From positions 1 through 5,525 of the forward strand of contig CAXGTL010000033.1 of the NCBI GenBank assembly GCA_964012725.1: a DNA stretch of 5,525 bases, written 5' to 3'. Under the pieces are notes generated by a model. It was not told the origin of the DNA and did not search any database. It saw only the letters and a list, made by a program, of their open reading frames with translations. The stretch's first letter is position 1. The number at the start of each line of letters is the position of its first letter. Source of the DNA: CAXGTL01 sp964012725 (lineage in GTDB: Archaea; Nanobdellota; Nanobdellia; Woesearchaeales; CAXGTL01). This document shows, in pieces, positions 1 through 5,525 of the stretch. The translations under genes and the position numbers were made by a program.

Positions 1-1491
1 TCAACCAACATAATAAACTTTCAAATCACCTTTATCAAGAAACAGTTCAAATCCATTTGATAATGATAATTCATTAAACAATACTTCGCTTTCATCTAAT
101 TTCATCAAATCATCTTCATTTGTAACAATATCCTGTAGTTCTTTATTATTATAATGAACTAAATAATAATCACCTTCATATCCACTTAGTTTTAGATTAT
201 TCATATCAAGAATTTTATAATTATTACCAAAATAATTATTCAAATAAAACATATCAGGCCAAAAATAACCAACAACAACACTATTTTCAGGCACAGCATC
301 ACATATTTGTTCCATAATTTCACTTTTACCATCAGAATAAGTATCTTGTTTATACATTAATATTGGACAAGCAATTATTAACAGAACCATACAAAGCACA
401 ATCAAAATTCTAAGACGCTTAAAATACTTCTTTAAAAACATAGAATATGGAATTAACATCAATGGAATTATTGTAAAAAAATATCTATGGCCTACAACTA
501 AATTTGTAATCCAATCATATCTTATGACATTGGATTTACCAAGAACAATCATAAACAGAACAATTATCCACAAAATCTCTGCTTTTTTCTTATATTTCAT
601 AATAAATGGAGATAAAAGCATTAAAGGATAAACTAATAACATAATCACTATTGGTTTCCAATATATTAAAAGACTTGAAAAACCAAACAATGCTTTACCT
701 ACATTAACACCAGCATTACTATACACTAATTCAAAAATATTTCCAGTTATATAATAATTATATAATAAAGTTAATGCAAATGCAGGGATAACACCTAAAC
801 CAAGATAAATTAGTTTTTTATTATCATTATTCAATAGTTTTCTTATATTTATTTTTCCACGACTTAATGTAGCTTTCACAGCTCTGTAAAACATAGGAAT
901 TCCTGCTCCAACTATAACTAAAGCATTAGTCGGCCTTATTAAACAACTAATTCCCCACATTAAACCAGCATACAACATGTTCTTATTATTTTCATTCTTA
1001 TTACCATTATCAGCTTTCAGATACAGGTAAAAACCTAACAAAGTAAAAGTAATTGTTGGCATTTCACTCATAATTGTTCTTGAATAAAATACATATCCAG
1101 GATATAAAAGATAAAGAAGTGCATACATCTTATTAAGATTAAACTTCTTAAATATCTTCACTAAGACAAATGTATTTAACAAATGCAAAACTAAGCCAGA
1201 TAAAAATATAAATCTCCAATTAAAAAAAGAAAAAGGAAGTAACACAACAGAGTTACCAATAGGATACCTAGGAGCAAACACACCATCTTTTTCAAAATAC
1301 ATATGAGAATCAAAAACATCATCAACTGTTATTTTGCCTTGCGACAATTGGTTTACCATACTTAGGTGGATATTTTCATCAGAGATTGACATAAATTGTG
1401 GATAAAACACAAAAAACATTGCAATAAACACAATAACACCTATGTAAAACAACTTATTCTCTATCCCCTTTCCACTTTTCTTCACTTTCAT
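1..1491 (-). CDS. GT-C-fold membrane glycosyltransferase (GT39/ArnT-like), 496 aa
   Basis: Predicted integral membrane glycosyltransferase using a polyprenyl-phosphate-linked sugar as donor, with its active site on the outer face of the membrane. Numbering is from the ATG at 1491. Residues 13-30 form the first membrane helix. An Asp38-Glu39 pair follows in the first outer loop, where GT-C enzymes keep their catalytic acid. A Arg-Tyr-Pro-Ile-Gly stretch lies near 75-79. Ser-Arg at 137-138 followed by Met-Ser-Glu-Met-Pro near 141-145 is typical of the family, as is Gly-His-Arg-Tyr near 334-337. About 10-11 hydrophobic segments run to about residue 380, followed by about 115 soluble residues. 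A TTG in the same frame sits directly before the ATG (1492-1494), immediately after the TAG of the radical SAM gene. I prefer the ATG. No good ribosome binding site is visible, so translation is probably coupled to the upstream gene. The TGA stop lies at the very edge of the window, so the gene is complete. Family assignment is firm; donor and acceptor are unknown. Confidence 0.88.
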   Translation of the reverse strand: MKVKKSGKGIENKLFYIGVIVFIAMFFVFYPQFMSISDENIHLSMVNQLSQGKITVDDVFDSHMYFEKDGVFAPRYPIGNSVVLLPFSFFNWRFIFLSGLVLHLLNTFVLVKIFKKFNLNKMYALLYLLYPGYVFYSRTIMSEMPTITFTLLGFYLYLKADNGNKNENNKNMLYAGLMWGISCLIRPTNALVIVGAGIPMFYRAVKATLSRGKINIRKLLNNDNKKLIYLGLGVIPAFALTLLYNYYITGNIFELVYSNAGVNVGKALFGFSSLLIYWKPIVIMLLVYPLMLLSPFIMKYKKKAEILWIIVLFMIVLGKSNVIRYDWITNLVVGHRYFFTIIPLMLIPYSMFLKKYFKRLRILIVLCMVLLIIACPILMYKQDTYSDGKSEIMEQICDAVPENSVVVGYFWPDMFYLNNYFGNNYKILDMNNLKLSGYEGDYYLVHYNNKELQDIVTNEDDLMKLDESEVLFNELSLSNGFELFLDKGDLKVYYVG

Positions 1492-1494
1492 CAA

Positions 1495-2925
1495 CTACCA
1501 CTTAGTTTTCAATGCAGCCCTTGCTTTATACAACAAAGTTCTATCTTTAAAACTCTTCCAACCAACTTCAACCATTTTACTTGGCCTAAAATAAAACTTT
1601 CTATGAAACAAGTTATGATAATCATAAATCTTGTCCCAACTAAGATTAGGATGTTTAAACACTTTTCTTACATTTAATGAATGATAATTATAATTTGTCC
1701 AATTTTTTGATAATATATACCCTCTTTTATCAAGATCAATAAATGCAGGTGTTCCTGGGAACGGCATAAACACAGTTGCTTTAGCCATATCCAATCCTTT
1801 TAATGATAATGCAAACTTAATTGTTTGTTTAATAGTTTTATCAGTATCAGAAGGAGCACCAATAATAAAATAACCAATACTTTCAATTCCACTTTTACCA
1901 AACAATTTAACAGTTCTTCTAACCATATCTAAAGTAATATTTTTATTTAAACTATCAATAACTTTTTGAGAACCAGATTCTATACCTACTCCTGCACTAT
2001 GGCATCCTGCTTTTTCTGCTTTAATAAAAAATTCTTTATTAACTCTGTCAACTCGAACTCCATTAGCTAAATTCCATGGAAATTCTAACCCACGATCAAT
2101 AATCATGTCACAGATTTTATTAGCACGCTGAATATTAGTTGTAAATCCATCATCTTTAACATGAATTTCTCTAAAACCAGCATCTAACATGTTTTCTATT
2201 TCTTGAACAACTCTTTTTGGAGACTTTGGTCTGAATGTAATTCCATGTATTGATTTATTACAAAATGAACAAGTAAAAGGACAACCTCTGCTTGTTTCAA
2301 TTGGACCAACAGGATTAAGTTTTGCTCTTAACAGCGGAACATAATATTTTTTTAGATCAAACAAGCTCCATTCAGGTAAGGGAAGTTTATCCATATCTCT
2401 TATAAAATCACGATGTTGTGTAACAACAACTCTACTACCACTTTTATAAGCAACACCTTTGATCTTACTCAAACTTTTTCCACTTACAATCTCAATAATT
2501 GTATAATCTCCTTCACCAATTACAATAATATCAAGTTCACTTTCCATTAAAGTCTCTCTTGGTAATACACTGCTATGTGGACCTCCACCAATAACAATAA
2601 TATTTTTATCATATTCTTTAATTAACTTTGATAACATTATCATTTCATCATAAAGCGGAGTTGTGAACGATATTCCAGCATAATCTGGTTGAAAGTCATC
2701 CAATGTTTTTAACAATGCTTTTCTTGGATTCTCAAATAATGATAAGTCAAGTACTTTTACTTCATGTTTATGTTTTATAAGCATTGCACCGAGATATGCT
2801 AAAGAAAGGTATGGCATATGTTCTAATGCTTCTTTTACTTTTGCTTCTTTGTATACAGACACAGCTGATGACGGACTTATTAATAATATTTTTTTTCTTT
2901 TCATTTTAATTAAGTATAAATCCAA
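1495..2925 (-). CDS. B12-binding-domain radical SAM protein, 476 aa
   Basis: Predicted iron-sulfur radical SAM enzyme with an N-terminal cobalamin-binding-like domain, the architecture of BchE, HpnJ and HpnR relatives. Numbering is from the TTG at 2925. Residues 10-150 form a Rossmann-like B12-binding domain, with Leu-Leu-Ile-Ser-Pro-Ser at 14-19 and Gly-Gly-Gly-Pro-His at 113-117. No Asp-x-His-x-x-Gly cobalt-ligand motif is present. The cluster motif is Cys215-x3-Cys219-x2-Cys222. Other family marks are Gly-Ile-Glu-Ser-Gly-Ser near 314-319, Gly-Ala-Pro-Ser-Asp-Thr near 356-361, and Pro-Phe-Pro-Gly-Thr-Pro at 388-393. The aromatic, basic C-terminus with Phe-Tyr-Phe-Arg-Pro at 444-448 is also usual for this group. 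No SPASM-type second cluster is seen. The start is uncertain: TTG at 2925 has a strong Shine-Dalgarno, but the ATG at 2904 (residue 8) begins one base after the preceding stop and gives a more typical N-terminus. Such enzymes do methylations, ring formation or C-C coupling. Its place among glycosyltransferases suggests a lipid or sugar substrate, which is inference. Confidence 0.93.
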   Translation of the reverse strand: MDLYLIKMKRKKILLISPSSAVSVYKEAKVKEALEHMPYLSLAYLGAMLIKHKHEVKVLDLSLFENPRKALLKTLDDFQPDYAGISFTTPLYDEMIMLSKLIKEYDKNIIVIGGGPHSSVLPRETLMESELDIIVIGEGDYTIIEIVSGKSLSKIKGVAYKSGSRVVVTQHRDFIRDMDKLPLPEWSLFDLKKYYVPLLRAKLNPVGPIETSRGCPFTCSFCNKSIHGITFRPKSPKRVVQEIENMLDAGFREIHVKDDGFTTNIQRANKICDMIIDRGLEFPWNLANGVRVDRVNKEFFIKAEKAGCHSAGVGIESGSQKVIDSLNKNITLDMVRRTVKLFGKSGIESIGYFIIGAPSDTDKTIKQTIKFALSLKGLDMAKATVFMPFPGTPAFIDLDKRGYILSKNWTNYNYHSLNVRKVFKHPNLSWDKIYDYHNLFHRKFYFRPSKMVEVGWKSFKDRTLLYKARAALKTKW

Positions 2926-4654
2926 ATACTCCTCCTTTAATTTTATTCATAAGACTATTTAACATTTTATTTCCTTTTATTTGTTCATCTAATCCATAAT
3001 TAAGATCATTAACATTACCATACTTTTCATCAAACAATGCATCATAATGTTCTGTATGTAAAACAGCACTACTTAGGTAATTATTATCGTCACCATATAC
3101 CTTCTCAAACATAGTCATCACAACTTTGCCATTGTTCTGTATTTCAATCACTTTACTAAACCCACCTAAATAAGGCTCAATAAAAACTAAATTCTTTTGT
3201 TTAACTATCACCAAATCAATATCATTGCTTATTGAACCAAAATAAGAAAATAATTCAGTATCATCCATATCAACTGAACTAATAACAGGCATATGTAAAT
3301 AATAATGACCAGTTGCAGGCCTTAGGTCAGTAAATATCTTAACATCTTTATAATTTTCTCTTACAAAATAACCAGCAGTTTTTGCACCTGTATTTTGATA
3401 ATCACTTCCCTGAAGCATTTGATAATTATTAACATCGCCATTACAACTTACCCTATGCACAACACCAAACATAGTGATTGATGTTAAAACAAGAATCAAA
3501 ACAATAACTAAAACAAAACAATACTTGAAATATTTATACAACATATTATTCTTATCACTTAACCATTCCACAACATCATAAACAAAAATACCAACCAATA
3601 TTATCAATGGAATAATCATAGAATTCAAATATGTACTTATTTCAGTCATCTCTGGTTTAACTAAGAACAAGAACGGCGCAGTATAGATTGCTACCCATAT
3701 TAATGGAATTATTTCTTTATTCTTTTCTTTTTCACCATTTTCTTTATTAAACTTTTTATCTTCTTTAACAACACCACATAGTTTAAACATACCATAAACA
3801 ATTGCACCAATAAACAATACAACAAGATAAATTCCAGCATCTTTAACAAAGTCATTGAACAAAGTCACAATATAAAACCCAATTCCTCCTCCACCTCTAT
3901 GAAATATGTGTCCAATAAATCCAAAGTCTTTGAATCCATAATATGAAAATATAATATAACTAACAACAGGAACTAACAAAAACAGAGCAGGCAGAACAAA
4001 ATTCTTTATCTTAAATATTTTCTTCAAACCACCAAACAAACTGTGTGAAGAAAGTATCGCAATAAAAGGAATCAAAACAATCAATCCACCAAACAAACTT
4101 GTTGATATTAAATATAATGACACAACAAGACTTGCCCAAAATCCATACTTCTTATCATAAAAATACTTAACTAACAAATAAACACTTAATGTTAATAAAA
4201 AAGGAGAAATTATCCAAGTTCCACCTATATTTCTTGATTGTGCAACATGAAGAGGAAGAATAGCTAAAAACAAAGCAGACATTAAACCAACATATTTATT
4301 TTTAAGTTCTTTACCAAGCAAATATATAACAAAAATAGTCAATGTACCAATTAATACTATTGGTAATGTTATTAATTTCTCTGTTATAGTAATATTTAAA
4401 ACTTTTAATATAATTAAATTAAGTGCAAGGATTACAGGAGTTACAGCTCCCCATCTAAAGTTCATCAACTCTGCAAATGTTTGTATTGGATTATTAAGTG
4501 ATGCAACTCTTAAACCAAATGTTGCAAAGAACGGAGCATCATTTCCATCAAAACCATAATCTGCATGAACTCCATAATATCTAACACCAAATCCAAGTAG
4601 AATTATCAATATTAAAATCACATATTCCCACTTTATCTTCCTTATTCCTGCCAT
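2906..4654 (-). CDS. GT-C-type membrane glycosyltransferase with soluble C-terminal domain, 582 aa
   Basis: Predicted multi-pass membrane protein, most like the ArnT/GT39 branch of GT-C glycosyltransferases, which transfer sugars from polyprenyl-phosphate donors on the outer face of the membrane. Residues 10-28 form the first helix. The first outer loop holds three aspartates, Asp32, Asp36 and Asp39, where relatives usually have Asp-Glu. His136 and Gln-Ser-Arg at 139-141, just before the helix at about 147-165, match the conserved Ser-Arg region. Around 12-13 hydrophobic segments extend to about residue 398. One connecting loop (about 297-316) is very rich in Lys and Glu and is probably cytoplasmic. 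Residues 399-582 are hydrophilic and probably form an outer domain. A Gly-rich run is at 254-257. No Trp-Trp-Asp motif of oligosaccharyltransferases is present. The ATG starts one base after the TAA of the GT2 gene, with only a weak ribosome binding site, which suggests coupled translation. GT-C membership is likely; the specific role is unknown. Confidence 0.8.
   Translation of the reverse strand: MAGIRKIKWEYVILILIILLGFGVRYYGVHADYGFDGNDAPFFATFGLRVASLNNPIQTFAELMNFRWGAVTPVILALNLIILKVLNITITEKLITLPIVLIGTLTIFVIYLLGKELKNKYVGLMSALFLAILPLHVAQSRNIGGTWIISPFLLTLSVYLLVKYFYDKKYGFWASLVVSLYLISTSLFGGLIVLIPFIAILSSHSLFGGLKKIFKIKNFVLPALFLLVPVVSYIIFSYYGFKDFGFIGHIFHRGGGGIGFYIVTLFNDFVKDAGIYLVVLFIGAIVYGMFKLCGVVKEDKKFNKENGEKEKNKEIIPLIWVAIYTAPFLFLVKPEMTEISTYLNSMIIPLIILVGIFVYDVVEWLSDKNNMLYKYFKYCFVLVIVLILVLTSITMFGVVHRVSCNGDVNNYQMLQGSDYQNTGAKTAGYFVRENYKDVKIFTDLRPATGHYYLHMPVISSVDMDDTELFSYFGSISNDIDLVIVKQKNLVFIEPYLGGFSKVIEIQNNGKVVMTMFEKVYGDDNNYLSSAVLHTEHYDALFDEKYGNVNDLNYGLDEQIKGNKMLNSLMNKIKGGVFGFILN
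2931..2938 (-). promoter_or_regulatory. Strong Shine-Dalgarno-like site (AAAGGAGG) before the radical SAM TTG start
   Basis: On the minus strand AAAGGAGG is followed by five bases (AGTAT) and then the TTG at 2925-2923, an ideal spacing. It lies inside the 3' end of the upstream GT-C gene, where it encodes Lys-Gly-Gly. It is the only strong Shine-Dalgarno match at any gene start in this window. It supports the TTG start, although the Gly-Gly codons could make the match by chance; the competing ATG at 2904 is 26 bases away from it. Confidence 0.5.
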
Positions 4655-4655
4655 C

Positions 4656-5360
4656 TTAATTCATAAACCTATACTTCACCAAATAAAGCAAAGCTTTCAC
4701 ACCATCAACCCATGTAATCTTTTTACCTTCATCAAAATCTCTTGAATAATAATTAATATTAACTTCACGAATTTTAAATCCTTTTTTTAAGATTTTTGAT
4801 GTGATTTCTGGTTCAATTGCAAAATCATTTGAATGTAATCTTAATCTTTCATAAACTTCTCTTGTAAACACTTTATAACAAGTTTCCATGTCTGTAATCT
4901 TTGCATGATACAATAATGTAGTCATAAATGATAAAAATCTGTTTCCAAACTTATGAATCCTATATGTTAAATGATGTTGTTCTAAATGACCAACTTCAGA
5001 CAAATATCTTGATCCATATACAACTTTAACATTTCCATCCAGAATAGGTTTTAACAATTTGTTATAATCTTCTGGATCATATTCAAGATCAGCATCTTGT
5101 ACTATGAAAATGTCACCAGTTGCTTTTCTAAACCCAAGTCTGATTGCAGAACCTTTGCCTTTATTCTTTTTATAATAATAAGATATATCATTACACTCCT
5201 CAATAACATCTTTTACAATATCACCAGAACTATCAACAGAACCATCATCAATACATATGATTTCTTTTTTCAAAGGTATATCTACAGCAATGACTTTCTT
5301 TAACAATTCTCTAATTGTTTTTTCTTCATTATATATTGGTATTATTATTGATAATTTCAT
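4656..5360 (-). CDS. GT2 family glycosyltransferase, dolichyl/polyprenyl-phosphate sugar synthase (DPM1-like), 234 aa
   Basis: Predicted cytoplasmic, membrane-associated enzyme that moves a sugar from a nucleotide donor (GDP-mannose or UDP-glucose in known relatives) to dolichyl or polyprenyl phosphate. The GT-A fold begins at once with Ser-Ile-Ile-Ile-Pro-Ile-Tyr-Asn-Glu-Glu at 4-13, so the ATG start is secure. Asp38-Asp39-Gly40-Ser41 binds the nucleotide. Lys-Gly-Lys-Gly is at 67-70. Asp89-Ala-Asp91 is the metal-binding DxD, inside a run typical of DPM1-like enzymes (Asp-Leu-Glu-Tyr-Asp-Pro at 91-96). Thr-Asp-Met-Glu-Thr-Cys at 156-161 and Ile-Glu-Pro at 182-184 are also family signatures. 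The protein ends near residue 234 with no GtrA-like or other membrane helices, so it is the short, peripheral form. It is the first complete gene of the apparent operon and could supply the lipid-linked sugar for the two GT-C enzymes downstream. The sugar cannot be read from the sequence. Confidence 0.95.
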   Translation of the reverse strand: MKLSIIIPIYNEEKTIRELLKKVIAVDIPLKKEIICIDDGSVDSSGDIVKDVIEECNDISYYYKKNKGKGSAIRLGFRKATGDIFIVQDADLEYDPEDYNKLLKPILDGNVKVVYGSRYLSEVGHLEQHHLTYRIHKFGNRFLSFMTTLLYHAKITDMETCYKVFTREVYERLRLHSNDFAIEPEITSKILKKGFKIREVNINYYSRDFDEGKKITWVDGVKALLYLVKYRFMN

Positions 5361-5402
5361 CTTTCTTTTTTATTTATCTTTTCCTTAATTTTCAAATCAC
5401 TT
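5361..5402 (-). other. Short purine-rich intergenic leader before the GT2 gene
   Basis: These 42 bases are the only sizeable non-coding gap in the window. On the minus strand they are almost all A and G near the start codon (AAAAAGAAAG just before ATG), with AAGGA 21 bases upstream, too far to be a normal ribosome binding site. There is no hairpin followed by a T-run, so no terminator is seen and read-through from the upstream gene is likely. A TATA-like AGATAAATA lies only 10 bases before the ATG, too close for a normal archaeal promoter of this gene. Confidence 0.4.
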
Positions 5403-5525
5403 TTACTTTATCTTCCTAACTAAATCTTTAAACAAAGACCATGCTTTGTCACCTTTATTCCTTTTATAAACCATTTTAACAAAAAAACTTTTTACTCCAC
5501 TCTGACTATTATCTAAAAACTCACA
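5403..5525 (-). CDS. C-terminal fragment of an unrecognised protein (partial, 40 codons plus stop)
   Basis: An open frame enters from the window edge at 5525 and ends at a TAA at 5403-5405. The 40 residues read Cys-Glu-Phe-Leu-Asp-Asn-Ser-Gln at the start and Asp-Leu-Val-Arg-Lys-Ile-Lys at the end, with a basic, aromatic middle (Lys-Met-Val-Tyr-Lys-Arg) and a Lys-Ala-Trp-Ser-Leu-Phe stretch. Composition and strand match the genes downstream, and its stop is followed within 42 bases by the GT2 start, so it is probably the preceding gene of the same cluster. A basic C-terminal tail of this kind is common in glycosyltransferases and other enzymes of surface-polysaccharide clusters, but I do not recognise a family. 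The rest of the gene lies outside the window. Confidence 0.6.
   Translation of the reverse strand, partial: CEFLDNSQSGVKSFFVKMVYKRNKGDKAWSLFKDLVRKIK

Noticed and set aside
190..250. Repeated AATAATTATT-like strings
   Set aside because: They encode Asn/Tyr codons (Asn-Asn-Tyr-Phe-Gly-Asn-Asn-Tyr) in the GT-C gene, with no regular unit or spacing; this is base composition, not a repeat array.
1396..1677. Open frame of 93 codons on the plus strand
   Set aside because: It lies antisense across the junction of two well-supported genes, has a His/Asn/Lys-rich low-complexity translation without any domain, and is of a length expected by chance here.
3884..3896. GGTGGAGGAGGAAT on the minus strand, resembling a strong ribosome binding site inside the 582-residue GT-C gene
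   Set aside because: It simply encodes the Gly254-257 run, and no start codon at suitable spacing opens a separate gene.
2906..4654. Possibility that the 582-residue protein is an AglB/STT3 oligosaccharyltransferase
   Set aside because: The Trp-Trp-Asp-Tyr-Gly signature is absent and the C-terminal domain is shorter than usual for that family; the Ser-Arg region fits ArnT/GT39-like enzymes better.
5097..5303. Open frame of 68 codons on the plus strand
   Set aside because: It is fully antisense to the core GT2 catalytic region, whose motifs are clear; the translation is Ile/Phe/Thr-rich noise.
5371..5379. TATA-like AGATAAATA before the GT2 gene
   Set aside because: It is only 10 bases from the start codon, too close for an archaeal TATA box, and such strings are common in sequence this rich in A and T.

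Overview
The window is a strongly AT-rich, gene-dense stretch holding four complete genes and one partial gene, all on the minus strand and read from high to low coordinates. The order is: 3' end of an unrecognised gene (5403-5525), a GT2 glycosyltransferase of the dolichyl/polyprenyl-phosphate sugar synthase type (4656-5360), a large GT-C-type membrane glycosyltransferase (2906-4654), a cobalamin-binding-type radical SAM enzyme (1495-2925), and a second GT-C-type membrane glycosyltransferase (about 1-1491).

The organism cannot be fixed from this alone. Heavy use of ATA (Ile) and AGA/AGG (Arg), Lys/Asn/Ile-rich proteins, very tight gene packing, mostly weak or absent Shine-Dalgarno sequences and the mixture of genes fit an AT-rich archaeon, perhaps a DPANN lineage such as Woesearchaeota or Pacearchaeota. 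An AT-rich bacterium, for example a candidate phylum member, is not excluded. The genetic code looks standard: TAA, TAG and TGA all end genes here.

The four complete genes look like one transcription unit. The junctions are TAA-G-ATG (GT2 to the 582-residue GT-C), TAA-A-ATG or a 20-base overlap (GT-C to radical SAM, depending on the start), and TAG-TTG-ATG (radical SAM to the second GT-C). The only real gap is 42 bases before the GT2 gene, with no visible terminator.

A working model, which is inference, is a surface glycan or glycolipid pathway. The GT2 enzyme would load a sugar onto a polyprenyl or dolichyl phosphate at the cytoplasmic face. After flipping by an enzyme not encoded here, the two GT-C enzymes would transfer sugars from that carrier on the outer face. 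The radical SAM enzyme would carry out a difficult C-H chemistry step, such as methylation or C-C bond formation, on the sugar, lipid carrier or acceptor. That enzyme, placed between two GT-C genes, is the most interesting part of the window. No mobile element, CRISPR array, RNA gene or long non-coding stretch was found.
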